The notes: generated from the sequence alone by a model not told the origin. DNA of 64,000 nt from Buttiauxella agrestis ATCC 33320 (GCA_024169445.1 JALKFA010000002.1:1-64000); one strand, 5' to 3'; shown: positions 19,181 to 28,200, counted from the first letter of the stretch. Numbers and translations: made by a program.

Positions 19181-21499
19181 ATGGAAACTCGTAAACGTAA
19201 AACGCAGGTAAAAGACAGCCTGATCAGCCGACAGGTGAGAACAGAAATGGTTGAACAGCTTATGCTGGCCCCGTTCACCGTCCAGTTCTTCCTCGTTTTT
19301 GCCTTAACGCTGGGTGTGCTGTGGCCCGCTACGCTGCTGATATCCCTGCCGGTGTGTATTGTGCTCCTGGTCGGCTTCAGCGATCAGCTCTTCCGCCTTC
19401 CCCTGCGCATACCGATGGATGTCGGCGGTCTGGATTTATCCACTGAGCGCGAACTGAGCCGCAATATTCCGTGGCTGAATCTGAACCTGCCAAAGCTGAT
19501 ACGCCGGAAAGCGTCCGGGGTGTTATGCCTCGGCACCGGGCGCGGACGCGACCGTGGCCGCGAATTGTGGCTGGAGTCAGATGATGCACTGCGTCATATG
19601 CAAATCATGGCCACGACCGGCGGCGGTAAAACGGAAACCCTGTACTCGCTGTACCTGAACTCCCTGTGCTGGGCACGGGGCTGCTGCATATCGGACGGCA
19701 AGGCGCAGATTGACCTGGCGGTTGCAACCTGGTCGATGGCCAGAAGGTTCGGGCAGGAAGATGACTGGCATGTGCTCAATTTCATCACCGGTAACGATGA
19801 CAAATTCCGGAAACTGCTGGCCGGGGACAAATCCCGCCCGCAGACCAACTCCACCAGTCCGTTCGCATACGGCAGTCCGACGTTCATCACGCAATTGTTG
19901 GAATCCCTGATGGCGAGCAGCAACGGCAGTGACGAGGGCTGGAAAGACAAAGCCCGCGCCATGCGAAACGCCCTGATCTATGCCCTGTGTTACAAACGAG
20001 CCCGGGACAATATCCCGCTGACTCAGGACGTCATTCAGTCTTACTTCCCCCTGGTGAAGTTCGTGGGCCTGTACCGGGAGGCGCTGGAGCAGAACTGGCA
20101 TGAGGAAGGCTACAAGCCGATGGAAAACTACCTGTCTAACCTGGCAGGTTTTGACATGCGTCTGGTCAACCGCCCGGCAGAATGGTCACAGGGTGCGCTG
20201 GATCAGCACGGATTTCTTATCCAGCAGTTCACCCGAATGCTCGGCATGTTTAACGATACCTATGGCCATATCTTCCCCAAAACCGGCGGCGACATCGATA
20301 TGCAGGATATTCTGCATAATGACCGTACCCTGGTGGTGCTGATACCCGCACTGGAGTTGTCCGATAACGAGGCATCCACGCTCGGTAAACTCTTTATCTC
20401 AGATATCCAGATGAACATCGCCAAAGACCTGGGAAACCATATCGAGGGCTCGCCGGAACACACGCTGACAGTGAAGAAGTTCGCCAGTAAGTTCCCGTTC
20501 ATGGTGCTCTGTGATGAAGTCGGTTACTACTTTGCACCCGGACTCGCCAAACTGGCGGCCCAGATGCGCAGCCTGAAATACATGCTGGTTATTCTCGCCC
20601 AGGATATTCAGGCGATGCTGCGTCACGGCAAGGAAGTCTATTCCGTCAACGCCAACCTCGGCACCAAACAGTTCATGAAGACGGAAGATACGGAAGACAC
20701 CCTGAAGATGATCCGTGCGGTAGGCGGCACCGGTCACTACGCCGAACAGGCCCGCATGGATAAGAACAGTATGGGCGGTTATGAGGATGCGAGTACCGTC
20801 GAGTTTCGCGAACGGGACAACATCCAGCTGTCTGAACTGAAGGCATTGGCCGCAGGTGAAGGCATTATCGTTTTTGAAGACCGCCAGGTGCGCAGTAACT
20901 CCATCCACATCCCGGATGAAGACAAAATCTCAAAGCTGAAGGTCAGAATTAACCGCTATGTGCCGCTCCGCCGCCCTGACGTTAATGATTTGTGCAAGGA
21001 AGTCCCGGCCGCTGAACGGCGTCGCCCGGTATCCCAGCAAAATATCCGCGCCATCCTCGATGTCTGCCTCATGACGTCACCGGAGGCATGGAACAGTAAA
21101 CCAGGCGCACGGATCAAAGATAAGACCCTCAGCGCGCTGGCCACACTGGCCACCGATCTGGATAACCGTAATGACTTTACCTGCACCCCGGAAGAAAGAG
21201 CGGCCCTGCTCTTTGAAACAGCCACTCAGGTGCTGGAAAAAACACAGGGCCGTTATGGGTGTGTCAGCGAAGTGGCACGCGTGCGCATCTCGAAAAAACG
21301 CGTGGAACAGGCACACAAAAACAACAACAGCATAAAGACCACAACAGGCAATGCGGAAACACCCTCGCCTGCTTCTTCCCATTCTTTCACACCGGCACAG
21401 GCTGGCGATGACCATATCCAGGACAGCTATTATGAAAATCTGGCGCAACACGCTTTTACTGACGATTTTAATCACTCCCCTGACTTCAACCGCTACTGA
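19181..21499 (+). CDS. trbC: TrbC, DotL/IcmO-like type IV coupling ATPase
   Basis: This 772-residue protein has two N-terminal membrane helices (about residues 27-65), a Walker A motif TTGGGKTE near residue 145 and a Walker B-like LCDEVGYYF near residue 443. It is the VirD4-class coupling protein that brings the relaxase-DNA complex to the channel. The C-terminus is longer than the ATPase core and helical. The 3' end overlaps the signal-peptide start of the next gene by 68 bases in another frame. Confidence 0.9.
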   Translation: METRKRKTQVKDSLISRQVRTEMVEQLMLAPFTVQFFLVFALTLGVLWPATLLISLPVCIVLLVGFSDQLFRLPLRIPMDVGGLDLSTERELSRNIPWLNLNLPKLIRRKASGVLCLGTGRGRDRGRELWLESDDALRHMQIMATTGGGKTETLYSLYLNSLCWARGCCISDGKAQIDLAVATWSMARRFGQEDDWHVLNFITGNDDKFRKLLAGDKSRPQTNSTSPFAYGSPTFITQLLESLMASSNGSDEGWKDKARAMRNALIYALCYKRARDNIPLTQDVIQSYFPLVKFVGLYREALEQNWHEEGYKPMENYLSNLAGFDMRLVNRPAEWSQGALDQHGFLIQQFTRMLGMFNDTYGHIFPKTGGDIDMQDILHNDRTLVVLIPALELSDNEASTLGKLFISDIQMNIAKDLGNHIEGSPEHTLTVKKFASKFPFMVLCDEVGYYFAPGLAKLAAQMRSLKYMLVILAQDIQAMLRHGKEVYSVNANLGTKQFMKTEDTEDTLKMIRAVGGTGHYAEQARMDKNSMGGYEDASTVEFRERDNIQLSELKALAAGEGIIVFEDRQVRSNSIHIPDEDKISKLKVRINRYVPLRRPDVNDLCKEVPAAERRRPVSQQNIRAILDVCLMTSPEAWNSKPGARIKDKTLSALATLATDLDNRNDFTCTPEERAALLFETATQVLEKTQGRYGCVSEVARVRISKKRVEQAHKNNNSIKTTTGNAETPSPASSHSFTPAQAGDDHIQDSYYENLAQHAFTDDFNHSPDFNRY

Positions 21500-21959
21500 A
21501 ACACGCATTACCGTCGGGTTTTCCCCCGGCAACAGCGCGACAATGAACGTCCTGAACGTGGCAAATAGCGCGCACCGTTCGCTCGATGTCGCCGCCTATG
21601 GTTTTACCAGCCGACAGGTTGCCGAAGCCCTGCTGGCGGCACAACGGCGGGGCGTAAAAGTCAGGGTACTGGCAGATGCGAAAGACAACGGCGGAAAGTA
21701 TTCCGCCGTGACCTGGCTTCAGAGGCAGGGAGTCCCCGTCCGGCTTAACGGGAAATATGCTATCCAGCACAATAAATTCATGGTGGCGGATGGTGTGACA
21801 ACGCAAACAGGCTCTTATAATTACACCTCCAGCGCCAGCCGGAGGAATGCAGAAAATACCCTGGTTGTATGGGATCACCAGGCCACAGCTGCAGCCTATC
21901 AGCTGGAATTTGATCGCCTCTGGGGAGAATCATTTGAGCCAGAAAACCCTATGAAGTAG
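21432..21959 (+). CDS. nuc: Secreted PLD-family nuclease (Nuc-like)
   Basis: I choose ATG 21432, inside trbC, because it gives a signal peptide (KIWRNTLLLTILITPLTSTA). The mature protein of about 155 residues has one complete HKD motif: H113, K115, D120 (QHNKFMVAD) followed by GSYNYTSSASRRNAEN. Single-HKD proteins of this size are dimeric phospholipase-D-fold endonucleases such as pKM101 Nuc, found beside transfer genes. The overlap with trbC implies coupled expression. Its role in conjugation is not established. Confidence 0.85.
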   Translation: MKIWRNTLLLTILITPLTSTATETRITVGFSPGNSATMNVLNVANSAHRSLDVAAYGFTSRQVAEALLAAQRRGVKVRVLADAKDNGGKYSAVTWLQRQGVPVRLNGKYAIQHNKFMVADGVTTQTGSYNYTSSASRRNAENTLVVWDHQATAAAYQLEFDRLWGESFEPENPMK

Positions 21960-22168
21960 CCAGAAGTTTCCGGTTATGATCACCATGGGTGACAATAACG
22001 GGGATAACCAGCAGCCATCGTGGCGTTCTCTTCTGGAAAGTATTAGGAATTTTCTCGAATTTGTTGATGTAACACGATATTTGTAACAGAACTATTTGCA
22101 GGGAATTTTAACTCGCATATGCTTGATGCAATATCCCGCTAATCCGCCCTCTGAAAGCATAAAATTTT

Positions 22169-22363
22169 ATGAAAGATCCTGATGAACTCATCCCGATGGA
22201 AAGTCCGATGTTTAATATGACGGACTACCTGGCCGCTATCCTCGACCGTTATAAAGCCGGCGCCATCACTCGCCCCCAGGCGGTCACGCTGCTGCTGGAT
22301 TTTATGGCCGATATGGCGGCTGCTGAAGAAGGCAGGTTTAGCGGAGAGGATGACATCCACTAA
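22169..22363 (+). CDS. Small acidic unknown protein
   Basis: This 64-residue acidic protein is amphipathic and without membrane segments (MTDYLAAILDRYKAGAITRP in the middle). It may start at the ATG 22169 or at the downstream ATG codons. It lies between the trbC/nuc end and the convergent relaxase gene. I do not recognise the family. Confidence 0.45.
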   Translation: MKDPDELIPMESPMFNMTDYLAAILDRYKAGAITRPQAVTLLLDFMADMAAAEEGRFSGEDDIH

Positions 22364-22408
22364 GGTGGAAGATTCATGATGTAACGAGTCCTGCTGGGTA
22401 TCAGGGAA

Positions 22409-22445
22409 ATGCCAGGGTCAGTATCAAGCCACACTGCCCTGGCAT
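22409..22445. terminator. Hairpin between convergent genes
   Basis: A 9-bp perfect inverted repeat (ATGCCAGGG/CCCTGGCAT) encloses a 19-base loop between the small rightward gene and the leftward relaxase gene. There is no strong T tract on either side, so termination is plausible but unproven. Confidence 0.35.
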
Positions 22446-22496
22446 CCGGAAGGTATGCAAGCCCCCGTACTCCCTGATCCTGTTATCACCACCCCG

Positions 22497-24413
22497 TCAT
22501 TGCGGTTTCGGTGGTGTGTAGCGCGGCGCAGCGTTTTGCGGCGCGGTCTGTTTCTCTTCAACCGGTTTAGGCACATCATAACCCGCCCACTGACGTTGCA
22601 CGGGATGGGTCAACGGCACGGTCTTACCTGACGAGGAATTAAAGTGCGGTATGCGACCAATGGCATCCCGGACAAAGGCAGTTTCCCCACGAATTTCCGA
22701 CCGCTCACCACTCTTCTGCGCAGTAATATGCATCGCCATGGCCAGATTTTTTCCACGCTCTTCGGGAGCATCAGCCACTTCAATCAGCACACCTCTGTCC
22801 ATCAGTACAGGTTTCCCCCCGGACGAATAGACCACTGCACCGTCACGTTTCACCGTCGTTTCATAACCACGAATAGTGGCAGGCTTCACATCATCTGCGA
22901 CAGCATTAAGGAAAACATTACCTGAAATCGGCGCGGTTCTGTTCTGACGTTGTTGTCTGTAAGCCCAGCCACGTAACTGGGAAACAGATGCGGCATCCAG
23001 CTGGCTCGCCTGCACTTCCACCCACGCCCGGTACGATAACGGTCGGGCATCAGGCGAAGCCTTGATGGCATCGCGCTCTGTACGGATTTGGATTTTCAGC
23101 GCGGACATGGCCTTCATCTTATCGACTTCAAGCGCACGATACATCAGCTTGCGCAGCAACGGATCTCGCTGCACCAGGCGAACGTGATTTTTCCTGACAC
23201 GGTACTCTGCTGCAACCTCACGGAAACGCGTGCGCATGTCATCTTTTGAGAGAGTCTGACGCACAAACCCATGCTTATAAGCCTTATAACGGCCAATCAA
23301 ATCTTCCCGCGCTTCAGCACGTGCAATGCGACGTTCTGCACGCGCACCACGGTCACGACAGTGAAGAAGACTGTCATACAGGGATTCAACAGGGACGCAG
23401 TTCTGAACCAGTCGACCGGGGCCATCATCCCTTTTCGGTGCCAGCTCAAAGGCGCCAATTTGCTCCTGCTGATCGGCAAGTGTCAGCTCAGGATGCAGGC
23501 GACTGGCACGCAATGGGATCTGTGAATCATCATTGATGTCATAGATGGCAAGCCCTGTCCCTTTCTGCCGTAACTCCAGCCCTGCCGCATGAAACACATC
23601 ATGAATATCATCCCATTGATACGGCTGGTCAGACATCAGCAGCGTTTCAATTTTGTCACGACAATGGTCAACAGCGTAGGTATGCAGGCTTTCTTTATCG
23701 CTGAAAAACTCCAGACGACGGGCCGCAGCCGGTGCCGGTTTATAGAAGTTTTTATGGCGAACAACCATACCCTGGTCATTGACACGATACGGTCCGTTGT
23801 CATGTTTCCACTGGTGCTTCAGCTCCAGCTCACGACAACAACGGTCCAGCACAAAGTGGTCGTTATATAACGAGGCCGCTTTATAGGTCACCGGATTCAC
23901 ACGGTTAACCGACAGATGAACATGCAGGTTATCGGTGTCATCGTGAATGGCAAAAACATATTGATGGTCAGCCATACCCAGTCCTTTCAGACAATGTCGG
24001 GCAGACTCAAAAATCTGGTCATGTGTCGGACGCTCACCTTCAGGCCACGACAGGATAGTGTGGTAAACCGGGTCCTTACAGCGGGCATTTTGCATCGCGA
24101 CCATGTTCATTTCTGAGGCGGCAGACGCCAGAGAAAAACAATTGGTTTCACACACGACCTTGTCGAATTTCACCTGCTGGCGACCATCAGGGAACATCGC
24201 GATCACATCATCAGAATCCGGCAATGCGTTACGGGTGGCATAACTGACAAGGTTGTTAAAGATAGCTTCTTCAGAGCGCGGGCGACGGAAAGTCGGGTTA
24301 TCCGGAGACAGCGTTTCGCTCAGGTTCACATCCTCACGACAAACGGTATACGACACCAGCTTCACAAAGCTGGAGTGACCATCACGACGTTTAGGTGGAA
24401 CCACTGCAAGCAT
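22497..24413 (-). CDS. nikB: MOBP-family relaxase (NikB/MobA-like)
   Basis: This 638-residue protein carries the relaxase signature: a candidate catalytic tyrosine at residue 22 (VKLVSYTV) and the metal-binding histidines in HDDTDNLHVHLSVN (H157, H164, H166). It nicks oriT and stays bound to the 5' end of the transferred strand. The C-terminal third contains an LPD7-like segment (about residues 520-590, RDGAVVYSSGGKPVLMDRG) like the one in the primase. The gene follows the nikA-like gene after one base. Confidence 0.9.
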   Translation of the reverse strand: MLAVVPPKRRDGHSSFVKLVSYTVCREDVNLSETLSPDNPTFRRPRSEEAIFNNLVSYATRNALPDSDDVIAMFPDGRQQVKFDKVVCETNCFSLASAASEMNMVAMQNARCKDPVYHTILSWPEGERPTHDQIFESARHCLKGLGMADHQYVFAIHDDTDNLHVHLSVNRVNPVTYKAASLYNDHFVLDRCCRELELKHQWKHDNGPYRVNDQGMVVRHKNFYKPAPAAARRLEFFSDKESLHTYAVDHCRDKIETLLMSDQPYQWDDIHDVFHAAGLELRQKGTGLAIYDINDDSQIPLRASRLHPELTLADQQEQIGAFELAPKRDDGPGRLVQNCVPVESLYDSLLHCRDRGARAERRIARAEAREDLIGRYKAYKHGFVRQTLSKDDMRTRFREVAAEYRVRKNHVRLVQRDPLLRKLMYRALEVDKMKAMSALKIQIRTERDAIKASPDARPLSYRAWVEVQASQLDAASVSQLRGWAYRQQRQNRTAPISGNVFLNAVADDVKPATIRGYETTVKRDGAVVYSSGGKPVLMDRGVLIEVADAPEERGKNLAMAMHITAQKSGERSEIRGETAFVRDAIGRIPHFNSSSGKTVPLTHPVQRQWAGYDVPKPVEEKQTAPQNAAPRYTPPKPQ

Positions 24414-24414
24414 A

Positions 24415-24759
24415 TCAGTCCTCAGTATTATTCAGGCTTTTCGCATCAAACTTCATCAGGGCTATCTGCAGGGCGGTCAGTGTTTCTGCAAACTGCTTGC
24501 TCAGCTCGGTGGTCATCATCCCCTGCTTTTGCATCTCCAGATACAGATGCTTTTGCAGGCCACCGAGTTTCATTATTTCTTTCATCTGGCGTGTATCCCC
24601 TTTGGCCACAATGCGACGACCGAGGGCACAACGCCGGAGATATTCTCCTACAGAAAGACCGGCTGAAACTGCACTGGCCTGTATCTGTTCTTTCTCTTCC
24701 GGATAACAGCGCACACTGGGTAACAGGGCTGTTCTCTGGCGATTTTCACTTCTGCTCAT
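24415..24759 (-). CDS. nikA: NikA/MobC-like oriT-binding accessory protein
   Basis: The 114-residue protein begins with a ribbon-helix-helix-like segment (RQRTALLPSVRCYPEEKEQI followed by an ASAVSAGLSVGEYLRRCALG helix), typical of relaxosome accessory proteins that bind oriT and recruit the MOBP relaxase. The C-terminal half is helical. It is immediately upstream of the relaxase gene and next to the proposed oriT. Confidence 0.8.
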   Translation of the reverse strand: MSRSENRQRTALLPSVRCYPEEKEQIQASAVSAGLSVGEYLRRCALGRRIVAKGDTRQMKEIMKLGGLQKHLYLEMQKQGMMTTELSKQFAETLTALQIALMKFDAKSLNNTED

Positions 24760-24764
24760 CTTTC

Positions 24765-25015
24765 ACAATCCCCCTCGAATGAGGTGGGCACAATTCAAAG
24801 GGTGTCGGGACGGAGTCCTGACCAGGCCGTTTTGGGGGACCGTCTGCGTGCAGGCGGTGCTACAAAACATACCCTGTCCCACGTTTTACACACGATTTCG
24901 ATTCTTGCTCAGAAGTATATGTGATTTTTGCTTCGCCGTCACCGGCTTACGCCAGAAAAGCGGGTGTTTGGCTTGCATCCCTGGTTAGGTTTATAATCCT
25001 GCTGAAATGATGACC
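24765..25015. other. oriT: Origin of transfer candidate with nic-like sequence
   Basis: This noncoding stretch lies between the divergent nikA-like gene and the 112-residue gene. At 24868-24880 the + strand reads CATACCCTGTCCC, close to the IncI/IncP-type nic core (YATCCTG followed by Y), so the nick would fall after G24876. A near-perfect 9-bp inverted repeat (ACCGTCTGC/GCAGGCGGT) lies at 24839-24858 just upstream. A nick in this strand would send the region to the right in first. Confidence 0.6.
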
Positions 25016-25038
25016 CTCTGAGTAGCAGGAAACGTAAA

Positions 25039-25377
25039 ATGATGGACACAAAAACAGACAAGAAATGGTTTACCGCAGATGATGTGGAACTGGCAAAGTC
25101 GGTGCTGGATGACTTACCCGATCTGACAGAAAAACGACTGACAAAGTCGAGTGTGCTCGAGCAGCTCATGCCGCAAATTATTTTGCTTTCAGAGTCGAAG
25201 GGATATAGCGCGGAAGATATCAAAGCGGCACTGGAATCGGTGGGGATCACTGTCGGTATTAAAGCCGTTCGCGACATCCTGAACAGCAAAAAGAAAACCG
25301 GTAAGAAAGTGCGACAGACCAGAACCGTTACCACCACGGCAGAGAAACCGGCAGAAAACGGTCAGCAGACTAACTGA
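25039..25377 (+). CDS. Possible relaxosome accessory protein
   Basis: This 112-residue protein has a helical N-terminal part, a segment suggesting a DNA-binding or recombination-accessory fold (YSAEDIKAALESVGITVGIK) and a basic tail (SKKKTGKKVRQTR). It starts after AGCAGGAAACG and lies directly beside oriT, divergent from nikA, where MobC/TraK-like accessory genes are found in related plasmids. Function is inferred from place and charge only. Confidence 0.5.
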   Translation: MMDTKTDKKWFTADDVELAKSVLDDLPDLTEKRLTKSSVLEQLMPQIILLSESKGYSAEDIKAALESVGITVGIKAVRDILNSKKKTGKKVRQTRTVTTTAEKPAENGQQTN

Positions 25378-25386
25378 AACGGTAAA

Positions 25387-25421
25387 GTGTGACATGCAGG
25401 TTCAATACCTGTATGTCACAC
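25387..25421 (+). terminator. Hairpin after the oriT-proximal gene
   Basis: A 15-bp stem with one mismatch (GTGTGACATGCAGGT/ACCTGTATGTCACAC) and a 5-base loop sits 10 bases after the stop of the 112-residue gene. It is a likely end of that rightward transcript. Confidence 0.55.
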
Positions 25422-25431
25422 TCCTGCACAA

Positions 25432-25457
25432 TAAAAAAGGCAGGGATTATCCCTGCC
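25432..25457 (-). terminator. Rho-independent terminator of the DUF932 gene
   Basis: Read on the minus strand, a 7-bp GC-rich stem (GGCAGGG/CCCTGCC) is followed by six T residues. It lies 10 bases past the stop of the DUF932 gene. Confidence 0.75.
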
Positions 25458-25466
25458 GGTTTCACA

Positions 25467-26303
25467 TCATGATTTCAGTTGTTTCATTCGTTCGGCCATT
25501 TCCCACAGCACCCGATTCAGTTTCACATCACCATCAATGCCGGTCACCGCTCGGGTTCTCTGACGCTTCCCCTGCGCACTCCGTCCCGTGATACCACCTT
25601 TGACCATGTTTTCCTGCACGCGTTGGTACGTTGTCCATAAATCATCTGATTTATCCTCATGACGACGCACATTCAGCACGGCATCGGGTGTCACTGGAAT
25701 ATGCTTACCGTCACCTTTCCCGTCATATTTCCAGTCAAGTGCCAGCTCCGCAAAAATTCTCTGCTCATCGGGCTTCAGCGTGATAGCACGCATCTCTTCG
25801 CGCGACTCAGTGACACGATCAAAAATTCCCAGCACCTCATAAGCACCCTCGATGACCTTTCCGACCACATCCCCTTTGTGCGGCACCCGAATTTCCCCGA
25901 AGCTCTGACCACAGACCATACCGTTCGCACAGACGAAGCGGAACATGCCAGGGATCATCTGATAGCTGCTGCTCCCGTCATGACTGTTCAGCAAAATAAT
26001 TTCCGGCACTTCTTTTCCCATGATCTGACCTTCACGGCGCAGGCGCAGCATGTGTTTGGTATGCTCACGTTTCCCATTGTCGCGCACGCGAGTCTGACAC
26101 GCGAAAAATGGCTGGAACCCCTCTCGGCGGAGATTATCCAGCAAGGTGATCGTCGGAATGTAGGTGTAACGGTCGCTACGAGATTCATGTTTTTCTTCTG
26201 AAAACACACTTGGAACGTGTCTCATCAGCTCTTCATTGGTCAGGGCGCGTTCTTCACGGATTACGTTCATTGCACGGAAGCTGGACGCTAAACGGGTCAT
26301 CAT
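25467..26303 (-). CDS. DUF932 protein (YafZ/YfjQ-like)
   Basis: This 278-residue protein has the conserved features of the DUF932 family seen in E. coli YafZ and YfjQ: EEKHESRSDRYTYIPT near the N-terminus, HTKHMLRLRREGQ and ILLNSHDGSSSYQMIPG in the middle, and DLWTTYQRVQENMVKGG near the C-terminus. Such proteins are common on plasmids and prophage-like islands; the function is unknown. It is the first leftward gene of the leading region and is preceded by a long hairpin (26376-26534). Confidence 0.88.
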   Translation of the reverse strand: MMTRLASSFRAMNVIREERALTNEELMRHVPSVFSEEKHESRSDRYTYIPTITLLDNLRREGFQPFFACQTRVRDNGKREHTKHMLRLRREGQIMGKEVPEIILLNSHDGSSSYQMIPGMFRFVCANGMVCGQSFGEIRVPHKGDVVGKVIEGAYEVLGIFDRVTESREEMRAITLKPDEQRIFAELALDWKYDGKGDGKHIPVTPDAVLNVRRHEDKSDDLWTTYQRVQENMVKGGITGRSAQGKRQRTRAVTGIDGDVKLNRVLWEMAERMKQLKS

Positions 26304-26375
26304 ATTCTCCTTTGTGGTTTCGGGTTTCTTCTGGCGTGGGCTGCTTCATTGTGTCTGTCGCTGTGGCCGCCTGCC

Positions 26376-26534
26376 GTGACACAAGAACATCCCGGGCCTT
26401 CAGGGAATGACACAAGGGCGATGACGAGGCCGCAGCGCAAGCGTACGACCGCAGGGAGAAAGTGCGAACGGGGGAAGCATCGGGCGTAAGCCTTCACCCT
26501 TGTGGCATAACCGGTCCGGGATACGTTCTGTCAC
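26376..26534 (-). promoter_or_regulatory. Leading-region long hairpin 1 (before DUF932 gene)
   Basis: The arms GTGAC...AGAAC.ATCCCGG and CCGGGAT..GTTCT.GTCAC pair, and an inner stem CACAAGGG/CCCTTGTG encloses a 45-bp core at 26428-26472 shared with other copies. It lies 73 nt upstream of the start codon. The leader between hairpin and gene carries the motif TTCTTCTGGCGT (26325-26336). It is proposed as a single-strand promoter. Confidence 0.6.
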
Positions 26535-26719
26535 GAAGCAGGCAGGCGGGCACGTCGACAGATGAAAAGGAACACGCCGGAAGGAAATCATCGGGGTGGC
26601 ATCACCCCGGCCTTACACTGACGTGGCAGCGGCAGTGCCGGGGCGGCGCAGGCCTCTGGCCTGCTGCAAGCCCGGGCGGAGGTGATGGCGAATACCGGAT
26701 CGGTGATCGGACAACAAAA

Positions 26720-26742
26720 CCGCCCGGCAGGTGCCGGGGCGG
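26720..26742 (-). terminator. Terminator of the DUF5983-like gene
   Basis: On the minus strand a GC-rich stem (about 9 bp, CCGCCCGGC/GCCGGGGCGG with one bulge) is followed by TTTTGTTG. It begins about 3 bases after the stop of the adjacent leftward gene. Confidence 0.6.
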
Positions 26743-26744
26743 AA

Positions 26745-27331
26745 TTACCAGTCAAAGGTGGTAAACGGCTCCAGCTCGTCCCCTGTCTGTGAGAAGTGGA
26801 TCATGCTGATATCCGCGTGCTTCATACACCAGGCAATCAGCCAGCGTGCGTCGCGGGATAACCCAAAACGCTTCAGATGCATCAGCGGGTGCATCCGTGC
26901 ATCCAGGCGAATGAGATACCCGACGCCGGTATCCATGATCCACTCCCCTTCGAATTTTTCGCGGCACAACTCCGTCAGCAGCGAGTTGTCATCAGCGGTG
27001 ATATGCGAGATACAGCACTCCAGCACCGGACGTATCACCATACGGCCCAGCTTCACGGTTTTACCCCAGCCGAGTCCCGCCGTGACATCATTCCAGTTCC
27101 AGTCTTCATGCTCCGGCTCAGGCAGCGTCAGCAACGTGAACGGCACGCCCAGCAACTCCGCTAGGCGCTCACCCGTGGCAATCACGGAATCATCACTCAG
27201 ATGAAAATCGGCAAGGTCAAGGCACTCACCATGAGATAAAGGGCTTCATCTCCGTGCAGATAAAGGTCTTCATTACCGTTGTCCAGCTGAATAGCAGTGA
27301 CACCATAAGGGGCATTTAAGGTGTAGTTCAT
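26745..27331 (-). pseudogene. DUF5983-like leading-region gene with a frameshift
   Basis: Two overlapping minus frames look like one protein. The first starts at 27331 (MNYTLNAPYGVTAIQLDNGN) and runs out at 27197. The second frame is open from about 27245 (HGECLDLADFHLSDD) through ATGERLAELLG to the stop at 26745. Joining them needs one base added near 27240, giving about 195 residues. The C-terminal part (ECCISHITADDNSLLTEL, SRDARWLIAWCMKHADI) resembles plasmid DUF5983 proteins. The alternative is that the downstream part is translated alone from GTG 27185 (146 residues). Function unknown. Confidence 0.6.
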
Positions 27332-27405
27332 TATCGTTCTCCGGTCCGTCAGCGTCGCCTTTCTGTTTCCGTCCGGCTCAATGCCGGTCGGAAACAGCAG
27401 CACTT

Positions 27406-27435
27406 AAAAAACCGCCCCCCTGCTGTGGGGGCGGC
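27406..27435 (-). terminator. Rho-independent terminator of the 81-residue gene
   Basis: On the minus strand an 8-bp stem (CCGCCCCC/GGGGGCGG) is followed by six T residues, 7 bases after the stop of the 81-residue gene. Confidence 0.75.
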
Positions 27436-27441
27436 AACCTG

Positions 27442-27687
27442 TCAGGCATACGCCCGTTTCAGTTCCAGCGTCCGGAGTACCTGACCCCACTCAGCCCCAT
27501 TCAGTGCCGGTATACGCACCGGCTGATGACGGCGCTCACAGCGGGCAATAATTTTGGCCAGTATGCGCAGACGTCGCGTGATGGCATCCTCGGGCAGGGT
27601 TTCGCGGATCTGACGTCGCTGCGCCCTTCTCTCTCCCTTCTGCTTTACAAAATATTCCTGACATGCGACGATGAATTTGTCTTTCAT
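27442..27687 (-). CDS. Small basic leading-region protein, unknown
   Basis: This 81-residue, strongly basic protein (KQKGERRAQRRQIRETLPED, RRLRILAKIIARCERRHQPV) probably binds nucleic acid, judging from charge alone. It has its own terminator and a ribosome site (GAGGACAAATC). I do not recognise the family. Confidence 0.6.
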   Translation of the reverse strand: MKDKFIVACQEYFVKQKGERRAQRRQIRETLPEDAITRRLRILAKIIARCERRHQPVRIPALNGAEWGQVLRTLELKRAYA

Positions 27688-27771
27688 GATTTGTCCTCAT
27701 AACTGACATCTGAATTATCCGACCTGCTCGAACAGGCCGGAGTGAATAAGCAGAGCGCCCGCTCTGCTTTT

Positions 27772-28200
27772 TTATTGCCCTTTCTCTTCGGTTTTCAGCA
27801 CCTCCTCAGTGATCCGGTTGATGATCTGCTCATGACTCAGGCTGCTTTTATCCGCCAGCGTGAAAAAACGCCCGTCCACTTCCGCAAAAATATCGGTGAC
27901 GTCCTGGCAAATCATTTCCATGAATTTGAATGACTGCGAGCTGACACCGGCGCGCCAGTTCATCGGCGGGAGCATGTAGAGTTTTTCGGTAAACTCGGCT
28001 TCGGTAATTTCGCGAACCGGTTTGCGGGCAGCGGCACGGATACGTTCACGTGCTTCATTCAGGGAGATCAGAACGTAATTCCCGCCAAAGGAGTTCAGTG
28101 TCTCCAGCGTCTGACCCCAGCCGTTTTTGTAGACGTCGCCATCGAGGTACGCGTCTTCATAGTGAAAACCGCCTACAGGATAAAAAACCAGTTCGCTCAT
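27772..28200 (-). CDS. Leading-region protein, unknown (142 residues)
   Basis: The start is placed at ATG 28200 (MSELVFYPVGGFHYEDAYLD) because the upstream in-frame extension runs into the regulatory hairpin zone. The acidic soluble protein has no membrane helix. It is followed by a hairpin (GCAGAGCG/GCTCTGC) and preceded by hairpin 2 and the leader motif GCTTCTTTCTGGCGT. I do not recognise the family; the context points to early expression after transfer. Confidence 0.7.
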   Translation of the reverse strand: MSELVFYPVGGFHYEDAYLDGDVYKNGWGQTLETLNSFGGNYVLISLNEARERIRAAARKPVREITEAEFTEKLYMLPPMNWRAGVSSQSFKFMEMICQDVTDIFAEVDGRFFTLADKSSLSHEQIINRITEEVLKTEEKGQ

